Program-made: the position numbers and the translations under genes
Source: Ruminococcus sp.
GTDB lineage: Bacteria > Bacillota > Clostridia > Oscillospirales > Acutalibacteraceae
Direction of reading: 5' to 3'
DNA: 64,000 nucleotides
Assembly (NCBI GenBank): GCA_017403985.1
Contig: JAFRDE010000041.1
Location: 18,273-82,272 of the forward strand
Shown: positions 26,372 through 34,505 of the stretch, one piece after another
How positions within the stretch are numbered: position 1 is the first letter of the stretch
Layout of the letters: each line of letters begins with the position of its first letter
Notes under the pieces: generated by a model
The model's input: the letters and a program-made list of their open reading frames with translations, nothing else
Databases searched by the model: none
What the model was told of the DNA's origin: nothing

Positions 26372-26403
26372 TTCTACACAGCAGTTGCAAAGGAGGTGTG
26401 TTC

Positions 26404-27342
26404 GTGTCAGACACCCCATATGTATTCATCAGCTACAGCTCTAAGGAAACCACCGCAGCCGAACAGCTGCGCGACGTTCTGATAAAAAACGGATTTACCT
26501 GCTGGATGGCTCCGGCGTCCATTGAAGGCGGCTCAGATTACACCAAAGCGATACCCGCCGCGATCACAAACTGCGGCGCCGTCGTGCTGGTCTGTTCTGA
26601 GAATTCCCAGAATTCTTATTGGGTCAAATCCGAGGTCATAGACGCCATTTCCAAAGGCAAGCCCGTCATCCCGTTCATCATCGACAGAGCTGAAATGAAC
26701 AGCGAATTCAACTTCATGTTGTCCCCCTCCCAGCGAATCATCGCGTATAATGATAAAGCAAAAGCATACCAGTCGCTGATCAACGCGCTGAACGGTCATT
26801 TTTATGTGGAGCCGACCGATCCGTCCGTTCCGGAAACCCCGATCCCGGCGACCAAACAAAAAGCCGTACAAAAGCCCGTCAAAGACGCCGTATACATGAC
26901 AGCGGAAAAGCCGACAAGCTATTCTTTTTCTACGATAATGATATGGATCCTGTATGTCATAGGACTGGCACTGTTTATCCTAATCCTGAGTAATAACACT
27001 GAGGTAAAGGTCGGGAATATCACGATGACATCTTTCTTCATGATGACCTTTCTGATGCCGTTTACATTAGTCTGCACCTTCATTATCCGCAGGCACAAAA
27101 CAGCACCGGTCAAGGTCATCAAAAAGCGCAGGATCATTATAATGATGATTTTTATCATCTGCTGGGTTATTGTCGAAACGCTGAATCTGCTGACCTATTC
27201 AGGCGCTCTGCCATCCCTGATCAATAATGATACCGGCTTCGGCAGCGTCATCGCCGTCATTTTCATCAGCGCTGTTGCAGCGATCATCATAGAGATCGCC
27301 GCTACTGCTTCGTTCCGCAAAACAAAATACAAGGTTACATAA
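26404..27342 (+). CDS. TIR-domain protein with C-terminal transmembrane segments
   Basis: 312 residues. Residues 1-135 form a bacterial TIR domain: YVFISYSSKE at the start, CWMAPASIEGGSDYTKAI, VVLVCSENS, and SYWVKSE with W73 and E77, where the glutamate matches the catalytic position of NAD-cleaving TIRs. A Pro/Lys-rich linker follows (about 135-165), then four hydrophobic segments (about 176-196, 207-225, 240-258, 275-295). The start is GTG at 26404 with AGGAGG 7 bases upstream. It has its own promoter and terminator and no obvious partner, so signalling, NAD+ hydrolysis or anti-phage roles are all open. Confidence 0.82.
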   Translation: MSDTPYVFISYSSKETTAAEQLRDVLIKNGFTCWMAPASIEGGSDYTKAIPAAITNCGAVVLVCSENSQNSYWVKSEVIDAISKGKPVIPFIIDRAEMNSEFNFMLSPSQRIIAYNDKAKAYQSLINALNGHFYVEPTDPSVPETPIPATKQKAVQKPVKDAVYMTAEKPTSYSFSTIMIWILYVIGLALFILILSNNTEVKVGNITMTSFFMMTFLMPFTLVCTFIIRRHKTAPVKVIKKRRIIIMMIFIICWVIVETLNLLTYSGALPSLINNDTGFGSVIAVIFISAVAAIIIEIAATASFRKTKYKVT

Positions 27343-27345
27343 CAT

Positions 27346-27369
27346 AAAGGCGCCCAAAAGGGCGCCTTT
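27346..27369. terminator. Bidirectional terminator, TIR gene / carboxyltransferase operon
   Basis: A perfect 10-bp stem AAAGGCGCCC / GGGCGCCTTT with an AAAA loop, between convergent transcripts. Confidence 0.92.
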
Positions 27370-27377
27370 GTTGTATG

Positions 27378-28778
27378 TTATACCGGATGGATCTTATTCT
27401 GTTTATCGACCAGCTCGGAATTGACGCCGAGCTTTTTGTTTCTGCGTTTCTCGAAGAAGTCGACGGCGACTTTCGGGAACTGGGCGTAACTGAGGACGTC
27501 CTCCTCCTGCTCGATATACTGCGGGATCTCCGCGCGCAGTTTTTCGAGTTCCGGCTCCAAAAGATCGGCGGGACGGCAGTCGATGGGCTCCATATCGCCG
27601 ATGATGCGCTTGCGGAATTCGGGATCGATCGGCATCGGGGTCGTGCCGTACTTGCCGGCGACCAGATCCTTGAACTCGTTGGTGCACATCTTATAGCGCT
27701 CGCCCATGATGACGTTGAACACCGCCTGTGTGCCGACGATCTGAGAGGTCGGGGTGACGAGCGGCGGGTAACCGCTGTCCTCACGCACGCGCGGCACTTC
27801 CTCGAGCACCTGCGTGAGCTGATCCTCCTTGCCCGCCTGCTTGAGCTGAGACAGCAGGTTCGACAGCATACCGCCGGGCACCTGATAGATCAGGGCTTTC
27901 GCGTCGGTCGCGAGCATCTTGGGATCGAGCAGACCGCTCTTGATGTATTTCTCGCGCAGGGTCATGAAATATTCGCGGATCGGCGTCAGGCTTTCCAGCT
28001 TGATGCCGGTGTCATATTCGGTACCCATGAACGCGGCGATCATGCTCTCGGTCGGCGCGTGAGAAGTACCCAGCGCCAGCGGAGAGATCGCGGTATCGAT
28101 CATATCGACGCCCGCTTCCACGCCTTTCATCAGGCACATGGAGGCGAGACCGGAGGTATAGTGGGTGTGAAGCTGTAAGGGCAGATCGACTTCCGCTTTG
28201 ATCGCCCTGACGAGCTTTTCGGTATTATACGGCGTCAATAAAGCCGCCATATCCTTGATGCAGATGGAATCCGCGCCCGCGTCGGCGATACGCTTGGCAT
28301 ACTCGACATAATACTCGTCGGTAAAGACGGGACCGGTCGTATAGCTGATGGCGACCTGTGCGTGAGCGCCTTCCTTTTTTGCCGCTTTAATAGCGACCTG
28401 CAGGTTCTTGATATCATTCAGCGCGTCAAAGATACGGATGATATCGATACCGTTGGCAACGGAACGCTGTACAAAGTATTCGAGCACATCGTCCGCGTAG
28501 TGGCGGTAGCCCAACATATTCTGACCGCGGAACAGCATTTGCAGCTTCGTGTTCTTGCAGTGATCGCGGATGGTGCGCAGGCGATCCCACGGATCCTCGT
28601 TCAAAAAACGCAGACAGCTGTCGAACGTCGCGCCGCCCCAGCACTCGAGCGAATAGAAGCCGATCTGATCCATCTGATCGAGGATCGGGAGCATCTCTTC
28701 GGTCGTCATGCGGGTCGCGATCAGACTCTGGTGCGCGTCGCGCAGGGCTGTCTCGGTGACTAAAATCTTCTTTGCCAT
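27378..28778 (-). CDS. oadA: Oxaloacetate decarboxylase alpha / transcarboxylase 5S-type carboxyltransferase
   Basis: 466-residue carboxyltransferase acting on pyruvate/oxaloacetate, with the carboxyl group carried on biotin. It has TETALRDAHQSLIATRM, the SLECWGGATFD barrel motif, RGQNMLGYRHYADD, the metal-binding LHTHYTSG and DTAISPLALGTSHAPTES, and the lysine of ICIKDMAALL. Members with a fused biotin domain are about 600 residues; here biotin is on a separate small protein encoded just upstream. Last gene of a four-gene operon; no OadB membrane subunit is encoded here. GGAG lies upstream of the ATG. Confidence 0.92.
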   Translation of the reverse strand: MAKKILVTETALRDAHQSLIATRMTTEEMLPILDQMDQIGFYSLECWGGATFDSCLRFLNEDPWDRLRTIRDHCKNTKLQMLFRGQNMLGYRHYADDVLEYFVQRSVANGIDIIRIFDALNDIKNLQVAIKAAKKEGAHAQVAISYTTGPVFTDEYYVEYAKRIADAGADSICIKDMAALLTPYNTEKLVRAIKAEVDLPLQLHTHYTSGLASMCLMKGVEAGVDMIDTAISPLALGTSHAPTESMIAAFMGTEYDTGIKLESLTPIREYFMTLREKYIKSGLLDPKMLATDAKALIYQVPGGMLSNLLSQLKQAGKEDQLTQVLEEVPRVREDSGYPPLVTPTSQIVGTQAVFNVIMGERYKMCTNEFKDLVAGKYGTTPMPIDPEFRKRIIGDMEPIDCRPADLLEPELEKLRAEIPQYIEQEEDVLSYAQFPKVAVDFFEKRRNKKLGVNSELVDKQNKIHPV

Positions 28779-28788
28779 ATTGATCTCC

Positions 28789-29154
28789 TTAACCGATGGT
28801 CACGAGGGTCGCGCCGGTGTCGACGCTCTCGCCCTTGTTGACGGAGATACCGGTAACGGTGCCGTCCTTGGGCGCTTTGATCTCATTCTCCATCTTCATC
28901 GCTTCGAGAACGACGAGGACGTCGCCTTTCTTGACAGCCTGACCGTCGGATACGTTGACGGATACGATGGTGCCGGGCATGGGAGCCGCAACCTTTTCAC
29001 CGGCTCCGACAGCCGCGGGCTTTTTTGCGGGAGCGGGAGCGGCCGCCTTTACGGGCGCCGCGGGAGCAGCGGCAGCGGGCGCAGCGCCTTCGCCGATCTC
29101 TTCAACCTGTACGTCATATGCGACGCCGTTTACGGTAATTCTCAGATTTTTCAT
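28789..29154 (-). CDS. Biotin carboxyl carrier protein
   Basis: 121 residues: a short N-terminal strand region, an Ala/Pro/Lys-rich linker (about 24-50) and a C-terminal biotinyl domain with the biotinylated lysine in EAMKM. Matches the 1.3S / OadA-biotin / GcdC class. It lies 10 bases before oadA and after the small membrane protein gene. Biotin ligase is not seen in this window. Confidence 0.93.
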   Translation of the reverse strand: MKNLRITVNGVAYDVQVEEIGEGAAPAAAAPAAPVKAAAPAPAKKPAAVGAGEKVAAPMPGTIVSVNVSDGQAVKKGDVLVVLEAMKMENEIKAPKDGTVTGISVNKGESVDTGATLVTIG

Positions 29155-29164
29155 AATTTATACC

Positions 29165-29458
29165 TCAACTAAAGTATTTTTTATATGTGCTGTAATCAAA
29201 TCCGCATTCACACTTTTCATCGGAAATGCTGTTGATTTTACCGCAGCTCAGACATTTCCATGAATCCTGTGAAATATCCGACGAAGCTTTCGACGAATCG
29301 AAAGGAGTCGAACGCTGATTGATCCCATTTGTCTGTTTTAACTTTCTGTTTTTCTTCGCTCTTTTGATGCGGGATACAATACCCCAAATGACTGCATAGA
29401 AAACTGCACCGAATATGATCAGGAATATGGTGAGAAAAATTTTATCTCCGGGCTTCAT
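29165..29458 (-). CDS. Small membrane protein with C-terminal zinc ribbon
   Basis: 97 residues: one N-terminal transmembrane helix (about 8-30), a basic stretch, then WKCLSCGKINSISDEKCECG, a RanBP2-like CxxC..CxC ribbon. GAGGAG lies upstream. It occupies the operon position where sodium-pump decarboxylases keep their small gamma subunit (one N-terminal helix), but the ribbon is not a known OadG feature. Function unknown; either a membrane adaptor of the complex or an unrelated insertion. Confidence 0.6.
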   Translation of the reverse strand: MKPGDKIFLTIFLIIFGAVFYAVIWGIVSRIKRAKKNRKLKQTNGINQRSTPFDSSKASSDISQDSWKCLSCGKINSISDEKCECGFDYSTYKKYFS

Positions 29459-29472
29459 AGCAGTTACTCCTC

Positions 29473-30753
29473 TTAAAGCGTTGAATGCTTCTTAGGTAAA
29501 GATGAAACGCGTTTGCTTGACAGCATATCGAGCGCCGCGACGAGCTTATCTCTCAAGCCGTCGGGCTCGACGATATCGTCAACATAGCCGTCCTCTGCCG
29601 CTTTTACGGCAGACAGGTTCGCCTTGACGTAATCCGTCGCGAGCGCGTCCTGTTCAGCGACAGGCGCGTCGGCGATGCTGTCATCCAGGATGAACGCCGC
29701 CGCCTTGGGCGCGATCGGCGATACGACGGCTTCGGGGAGCGCATAAACCAGATCGGCGCCGGAGGTCGAACCGGCAAGTGCGATATAGACGGCGCCTACT
29801 GCGGTACCGGAGACGATCGATATCTTCGCCGTGGTCGCTTCGGCATAGACGGAAACGAGCTTGGACGCGTCATGAAGGCTATCGAACTGCTCCGCGTCAA
29901 CGATCGTGATAACGGGGATCGAGAACGCGTCACAGAAGCGCACATGCTTACTCATTTTCTTCGAGCTGTCAGCGGAGATCGTGCCGCCCTTGGTGACGAT
30001 GATACCGACGGGATAACCGTTCACTCTGCCGAACGCGGTGCAAACGGGCTCGCCATAGCCGCCGCCGACACAGAGAAGAGAGTTCTCATCGGCAAAATAC
30101 TTCGGCAGTTTATCGGGAGTCGCGTAAGCGGGAACGGTCTCAAATGCGGGAGCGGGCTCCAGATTATTCGCCGGGAAATAACCGAGCAGGTCCTTTGCCT
30201 TATCAACACACGCCTTGTATCCCTCACAAATAAAGGATACGATACCGCTGTTCAGGTTATCGTCGGCGGACGCGTTTTCGCCGGTCGTGTCGACGCTGAG
30301 CTTCGCGTCCTTTTCCATGATGATGTAATCGGCGGAAGCCGCGATCAGCGCCGAGGTGCCGAGGCAGCTGCCGAGCACGATGGAGATCTGCGGAACAACG
30401 CCGCTGAGCTTCGCGCTCTTTCTCAGAATATCGCCGTATGCGGAAAGAAGCTCATACTTCTGCTCCAGTCTGCCGCCGACAGAACGGTAGAAGCCGACGA
30501 CGGGAGCGCCTGTCTTCAGCGCCGCGCTGTAAATCTTGGTGATCTTCTTCGCCTGCGCCTTGCTCATCGCGCCGCCGCACGCATCCACATTCTGCGCGAA
30601 CGCGTATACAGCAACGCCGTCGACGGTCCCGAAGCCGGTCACAGCCTCCGCTTCGCCGCCTTCGCTCTTCAGATAAGCGTCGGTCTCGCTAAAGCTGCCG
30701 TCGTCAAAAAAGGCGTTAAGCACATCGTAGGATGAATACTTTTCTGCACCCAC
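29473..30753 (-). CDS. Acyl-CoA carboxyltransferase (MmdA/12S-like)
   Basis: 426 residues, the crotonase-fold carboxyltransferase that moves CO2 between biotin and a short acyl-CoA, likely methylmalonyl-CoA/propionyl-CoA. It shows the two-lobed pattern: GTVDGVAVYAFAQN, VGFYRSVGGRLEQ, SIVLGSCLGTSALIAASADY and, in the C-terminal half, VNGYPVGIIVTKGG, FCDAFSIPVITIVD and AGSTSGADLVYALP. Typical MmdA/PccB is about 510 residues, so this is a short and divergent form. The start is GTG at 30753, since AGGAGG sits 7 bases upstream; ATG 30759 would be only 1 base from it. First gene of the operon. Confidence 0.82.
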   Translation of the reverse strand: MGAEKYSSYDVLNAFFDDGSFSETDAYLKSEGGEAEAVTGFGTVDGVAVYAFAQNVDACGGAMSKAQAKKITKIYSAALKTGAPVVGFYRSVGGRLEQKYELLSAYGDILRKSAKLSGVVPQISIVLGSCLGTSALIAASADYIIMEKDAKLSVDTTGENASADDNLNSGIVSFICEGYKACVDKAKDLLGYFPANNLEPAPAFETVPAYATPDKLPKYFADENSLLCVGGGYGEPVCTAFGRVNGYPVGIIVTKGGTISADSSKKMSKHVRFCDAFSIPVITIVDAEQFDSLHDASKLVSVYAEATTAKISIVSGTAVGAVYIALAGSTSGADLVYALPEAVVSPIAPKAAAFILDDSIADAPVAEQDALATDYVKANLSAVKAAEDGYVDDIVEPDGLRDKLVAALDMLSSKRVSSLPKKHSTL

Positions 30754-30814
30754 AAACATTCCTCCTAAAAGGCAGATCAATTCAAATCAACTGCCACAAA
30801 ATAATTCATTTTAT

Positions 30815-30843
30815 ATTATATTACAATCACCGTAAAATAGCAA
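30815..30843 (-). promoter_or_regulatory. Promoter of the carboxyltransferase operon
   Basis: TTGCTA, 17 bases, TATAAT on the minus strand, followed by a leader of about 55 bases. Confidence 0.65.
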
Positions 30844-30874
30844 GAAAAAACAGGATTTTTTCCGCAAAAAATAA

Positions 30875-30892
30875 GCTCCCTGATTAGGGAGC
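30875..30892 (-). terminator. Terminator after the hypothetical GNAT-like gene
   Basis: GCTCCC / GGGAGC with a 6-base loop, immediately beyond the stop at 30894, followed on the minus strand by TTATTTTTTG. Confidence 0.85.
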
Positions 30893-30893
30893 G

Positions 30894-31247
30894 TCAGTCA
30901 TGATGATGATTCAGTATTTTTGAAAGGTCGCTTTTCATCCTGCCGTCTTTCATCGAGAAGCGCAGCGCCTCCAGCGTCGGGTACAGCACAGGGTTCTCGG
31001 ATTCCAGATAAAAGCAGGAATGATTCAGCCCGTAAGAACCTAAGGCACGGATGATCGTGTCCAGAATACCGTATTCGGCGCGATCCATGTTCTTCGGATC
31101 GGCAGGCAGAGGCAAGAGCTCGTCCACGATGAGGATATACCCGTTGTGATGAAAACGGATATATCCGCAGGGAGCGCCGTCCAGAAAGGCGTTCAGCGCT
31201 TTGTTTTCACTTGATTCATTTTTAGGATCGGGTTTAACAACAAGCAT
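30894..31247 (-). CDS. Hypothetical small protein, possibly GNAT-like
   Basis: 117 residues, not recognised with confidence. The order GYIRFHHNGYILIVDELLPL, YGILDTIIRALGSYGLN and LYPTLEALRFS resembles strands and helices of a short GNAT acetyltransferase fold (ending in a variant of the lGF motif), but the acetyl-CoA loop is poor. GGAGG lies 5 to 6 bases upstream of the ATG. Downstream of rluB with a family C repeat between; probably the last gene of that operon. Confidence 0.6.
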   Translation of the reverse strand: MLVVKPDPKNESSENKALNAFLDGAPCGYIRFHHNGYILIVDELLPLPADPKNMDRAEYGILDTIIRALGSYGLNHSCFYLESENPVLYPTLEALRFSMKDGRMKSDLSKILNHHHD

Positions 31248-31270
31248 AAATTCCTCCGCAGTTATTTGCC

Positions 31271-31318
31271 GTAGGGACGGTCATTGACCGTCCGCGGACG
31301 AGCAATGCTCGTCCCTAC
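31271..31318. repeat. 48-bp double-hairpin repeat, family C, copy 1
   Basis: GTAGGGACGGTCATTGACCG..GCGGA..CGAGCAATGCTCGTCCCTAC: two side-by-side hairpins with matching outer ends GTAGGGA/TCCCTAC. Its edge overlaps the rluB gene and provides the TAG stop codon (31315-31317). Confidence 0.92.
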
Positions 31319-32082
31319 AATAATGCATCAACATCAAAACCTGCACTCGGATTGGGGTCGGCAGAGAGCTTGCGCACCTCGAGCTCGGTGAGGTCGCGGT
31401 ACATGCCGGAGCGCAGCTTGCCGAGCTTTACGCCGCCGATCGCGATGCGCTTCAGACGCGCTACCTCGAGTCCGACCGCGTCGCACATCTTGCGGATCTG
31501 GCGGTTCCTGCCCTCGCGGATGACGACCTCCAGCACACAGCGTTCATTATCCTTATCACGGCTGACGACGCGCACCTGAGCGGGAGCGGTCTTTCGTCCG
31601 TCGATCACGACGCCGCTTTCGAGCTTTGCGACCTGCTCGTCCTTGATATTCGGACGCACCGTGACGCGATAGACCTTATTGACGTGCTTTTTCGGATGCA
31701 TGATGTGGTTGGCGAATTCGCCGTCATTGGTCATCAGCAGCATCCCCTCGCTGTCGCGGTCAAGCCTGCCGACGGGATAGAGACGTACGTCGATGTCCTT
31801 GATCAGGTCGGCGACGCACTTTCTGCCTTTTTCATCGCTCATCGTGGTCAGCACGCCGCGCGGCTTATTCAGCATGATATAGCGCAACCCCGGTCTGGCG
31901 GTACCGGTCACGCGGCGTTTGCCGATATAGACCTTGTCGTTATACGGATCGACCTTGTCGCCGATCTTCGCTACTCTGCCGTTGACGCGCACGCGTCCCG
32001 CCGCTATCAATTCTTCACTTTTTCTGCGCGACGCTACGCCGCAGTCGGCGAGCATCTTTTGTAATCTGACTAACTGTGCCAA
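31315..32082 (-). CDS. rluB: 23S rRNA pseudouridine synthase (RluB family)
   Basis: 255 residues. An N-terminal S4 RNA-binding domain (LVRLQKMLADCGVASRRKSEELI) precedes a pseudouridine synthase domain with LYPVGRLDRDSEGMLLMTNDG, carrying the catalytic aspartate in GRLDRDSEG; RNRQIRKMCDAVGLEVARLKR lies near the end. The start is TTG at 32082 with AAAGGA about 10 bases upstream; it overlaps the end of dacF by 13 bases. The stop is contributed by a dispersed repeat. RluB versus RsuA/RluF cannot be separated firmly, but the dacF-rluB order favours RluB. Confidence 0.88.
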   Translation of the reverse strand: MAQLVRLQKMLADCGVASRRKSEELIAAGRVRVNGRVAKIGDKVDPYNDKVYIGKRRVTGTARPGLRYIMLNKPRGVLTTMSDEKGRKCVADLIKDIDVRLYPVGRLDRDSEGMLLMTNDGEFANHIMHPKKHVNKVYRVTVRPNIKDEQVAKLESGVVIDGRKTAPAQVRVVSRDKDNERCVLEVVIREGRNRQIRKMCDAVGLEVARLKRIAIGGVKLGKLRSGMYRDLTELEVRKLSADPNPSAGFDVDALL

Positions 32083-33185
32083 TGTAACAGATCCTTTATA
32101 TATTCAATAAAACTTCTCTTATTATTGTGATAATCAATGCTTTCGGAAGCTGTCAAAGGGGCTTGGGCGATAACTTTATCGTCTATCGTGTAAGATACCT
32201 TTCCGACGCTGTCCCCCGCTTGAACGGGTGCATAAAGAAACGCGGGCAGCATGATCTGTGTATTCACCTCGCCGTGTTCCTTCGGTACGACAGCTGATAC
32301 ATCCGCCGCATCCAGTAAAACGGAATCCTGTTCGCCTCCGACGACGTCGATCATGCGTTCATCCGTATGAAAGGTCTTCATCTCAAAATTTGCAAAACCG
32401 TAATCATACAGGGCGATATGATCGTCCCAGTCGTCGTGATCGTTCAGGGTTACGGCGATCAGGGTCAAGCCGCTGCGCCGTGCCGCCGAAACCAGCGTCC
32501 TGCCTGCTGCGTCCGTATAGCCGGTCTTGCCGCCGATACAGTCGTCATACATCCTTAGCAGCTTATTGTGGTTCGGATAGGTGATGAACTTGTCGGCAGG
32601 ATAGATGAAATGTACTTCCATCGAGGTCTGCGACGTGATATAGGCGAAATCATCATTCTGCAGGGCGTACGCCATCAACAGCGCCATATCCCGCGCGGTA
32701 GAGTAATGATCCTCGTCATCCAGACCGCTGGGCGTCACAAAATGGGTATGCGACATCCCGATCTTTTGCGCTTTCTCATTCATCAGCGCGGCAAAATCCT
32801 CGATACTGCCGGCGATCGAAATCGCGGCTGCGTTCGCGGCGTCGTTGCCCGACTGCATCATCATGCCGACGGCGAGATCGTATAAGGTGACCTTCTCCCC
32901 TCTTTTGAGGTACATGGAGCTGCCCTCGGCAGTCATTTCATCGGTGAATTCGACAGTACGGTTATCATCAGCCGCCGCTTCCAGTGTCAGGAGCGTCGTC
33001 ATGATCTTCGTCGTTGACGCGATCGGGAGCTCTTGATCGGCGTTATCCGAAAGCAATATTTCTCCGTTATCCGGACAATACAGAACATATGCCTCGGCGG
33101 AGGTGTTAACCTCAACGGCATTAATCGCCGGTACCGACAGAACAATTATGATAAGAATCAACGCCGTACAAAATAGCCTTTTCAT
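32070..33185 (-). CDS. dacF: D-alanyl-D-alanine carboxypeptidase (DacF-like)
   Basis: 371 residues. A signal peptide (about 1-23) precedes a penicillin-binding-protein fold with S57-TTK60 (SxxK), SGNDAAN (SxN) and GGKTGYT (KTG), followed by a C-terminal beta domain. It trims the pentapeptide of peptidoglycan outside the membrane. The ATG at 33185 has AGGTGAT upstream; the longer frame from 33236 adds a non-signal stretch. Low-molecular-weight PBP next to rluB, scpAB is a typical Gram-positive arrangement, often sporulation-linked. Confidence 0.92.
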   Translation of the reverse strand: MKRLFCTALILIIIVLSVPAINAVEVNTSAEAYVLYCPDNGEILLSDNADQELPIASTTKIMTTLLTLEAAADDNRTVEFTDEMTAEGSSMYLKRGEKVTLYDLAVGMMMQSGNDAANAAAISIAGSIEDFAALMNEKAQKIGMSHTHFVTPSGLDDEDHYSTARDMALLMAYALQNDDFAYITSQTSMEVHFIYPADKFITYPNHNKLLRMYDDCIGGKTGYTDAAGRTLVSAARRSGLTLIAVTLNDHDDWDDHIALYDYGFANFEMKTFHTDERMIDVVGGEQDSVLLDAADVSAVVPKEHGEVNTQIMLPAFLYAPVQAGDSVGKVSYTIDDKVIAQAPLTASESIDYHNNKRSFIEYIKDLLHWHS

Positions 33186-33250
33186 ATCATCACCTGATGC
33201 AATATATGACGGCAAAAGATGAATTATGAAACGCAAACAGATACAGTCGG

Positions 33251-33297
33251 CAACCCTCCGGCTCCTGCGAAGCCACCTCCCTTAGAAAAGGGAGGCT
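33251..33297. repeat. Diverged family A-like repeat after ytfJ
   Basis: CAACCCTCCGGCTCC..GCCACCTCCCTTAGAAAAGGGAGGC. The hairpin CTCCCTT..AAGGGAG directly abuts the ytfJ TAG stop codon (33296-33298). Confidence 0.7.
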
Positions 33298-33712
33298 ATA
33301 CGTCAAAGCTGTCGAGATCGTTTTCGAGGTCGGTCTTATCCTTTTTATCCTTCTTGATAAAGGAAGAGATCTTGTCGAACGCCTCGGGGATCATACCGAC
33401 GATACGGTCGGCTGCGCCGTCGTACTTCTCGATCGGGATGAACTTCACGTTGCCCTTGCTGATGCTCAGGAAACCGACGGGCTGGATGGTCACGCCCGCT
33501 CCGGCGCCTCCGCCGAAGCAGTCGCGTGTATCCTTCTTGGTCGGCAGATCGGAACCGCCGGACGCAAAGCCGTAGGTGACCTTGGAAACAGGGATAATGG
33601 TGGTACCGTCAGGGGCGGTGATCGGATCGCCGATGATGGTATTGACGTCGATCAGTTCCTTGATTTTCTTCAGGGAAGTGTCCATAATACTGTTGATAGG
33701 ATGATCGCTCAT
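33296..33712 (-). CDS. ytfJ: YtfJ/GerW-family sporulation protein
   Basis: 138 residues, matching GerW/YtfJ: NTIIGDPITAPDGTTIIPVSKVTYGFASGG, the glycine-rich GGGAGAGVTIQPVGFLSI and an acidic/basic tail. In Bacillus it affects spore germination; in this position it is widespread in clostridia, sporulating or not. AAGGAG precedes the ATG. Separated from DUF2953 by a repeat-rich gap. Confidence 0.88.
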   Translation of the reverse strand: MSDHPINSIMDTSLKKIKELIDVNTIIGDPITAPDGTTIIPVSKVTYGFASGGSDLPTKKDTRDCFGGGAGAGVTIQPVGFLSISKGNVKFIPIEKYDGAADRIVGMIPEAFDKISSFIKKDKKDKTDLENDLDSFDV

Positions 33713-33730
33713 ATTAACAACTCCTTTATT

Positions 33731-33846
33731 AGTGACAAGTGGTCAGTGACCAGTGATCAGTTAATGTTTTAAATCTTCTCTGACGTTCAGCAGCTTGACA
33801 GCAGCCTTAATAGTAACCGGTGGCAAGTGACCGGTGATCAGTTGAT
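33731..33846. repeat. Two family D repeats flanking a gene-tail remnant
   Basis: AGTGACAAGTGGTCAGTGAC.. (33731-33762) and AGTAACCGGTGGCAAGTGAC.. (33812-33846) are imperfect GTGAC/GATCAGT tracts. Relatives lie at 36057 and 63746. Confidence 0.75.
33761..33815 (-). pseudogene. Remnant second copy of the DUF2953 gene's 3' end
   Basis: On the minus strand this reads VTIKAAVKLLNVREDLKH then TAA. The intact gene ends AAIKAAVKLLIVRIKL. About 12 codons align in frame with only a few base changes. It is a displaced tail lying beyond the present stop codon, between two family D repeats. Confidence 0.7.
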
Positions 33847-33869
33847 ATACAATTCCAAAAGGGAATCAA

Positions 33870-34502
33870 TTACAGTTTGATTCTGACGATCAGCAGCTTG
33901 ACTGCCGCCTTGATCGCCGCGGCTACAACAAATATGACGCGCAGATACGCGTGTACGTCCGCGTAGACCTCGGTCGGTCTATCGGGATCGAACACCGGCT
34001 CGACAACGACGTTGTAGTCCCTGCACACCATCACCTTTGAGATGACGTTCACCGCGGGATACAGCGCGGAGCATACTCTGCCGTAATTCACGGCTACGCT
34101 CGCGGCGTCCTCGCCGGACAGGGCGATGCCGACGTCGAGCTTTTTGATCACGATATGGGAGAAAATGCTTTTCAGCATGCCGCCAGCTATTTTAGCAACA
34201 GAAGTGAACAGCGAAATCAGTCCGCTGAGTCCCTTCTTTTCCTTGAGTTTGCTCAGATAGGACGGCTTTTTCTCCTTTTTCTTTTCTTCCTTCTTCGGTT
34301 TCTTTTCCTCAGGCTTTTTCTTTTCAGGCTTTTTCTTTTCGGGCTTCTTCTTTTCCTTTTGCGGAAGAAGCCGGATCTTCACAAAAAGCACCTTGACCGA
34401 GAGCGTCAGATCTTCCGCGTACTGCGCGAACACCTGTACTCTGATCATCATGATCAGAAAAAGCAGGAGCAAGATACCGAGTATAATATATAACGCAACC
34501 AA
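33870..34502 (-). CDS. DUF2953 membrane protein
   Basis: 210 residues: one N-terminal transmembrane helix (about 2-22), then a highly charged Lys/Glu/Pro tract (about 49-85, with several KKPE repeats), then a DUF2953 domain with GVALSGEDAAS-like and RDYNVVVEPVFD segments, and a second hydrophobic stretch near the C-terminus. Function unknown; conserved next to ytfJ in clostridia. The start is TTG at 34502 with AGAAGG about 10 bases upstream, 3 bases after scpB. Confidence 0.78.
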   Translation of the reverse strand: MVALYIILGILLLLFLIMMIRVQVFAQYAEDLTLSVKVLFVKIRLLPQKEKKKPEKKKPEKKKPEEKKPKKEEKKKEKKPSYLSKLKEKKGLSGLISLFTSVAKIAGGMLKSIFSHIVIKKLDVGIALSGEDAASVAVNYGRVCSALYPAVNVISKVMVCRDYNVVVEPVFDPDRPTEVYADVHAYLRVIFVVAAAIKAAVKLLIVRIKL

Positions 34503-34505
34503 CTT

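Noticed and set aside
27375-28178. Plus-strand frame opposite oadA
   Set aside because: Opposite strand of a gene with clear carboxyltransferase motifs, no SD.
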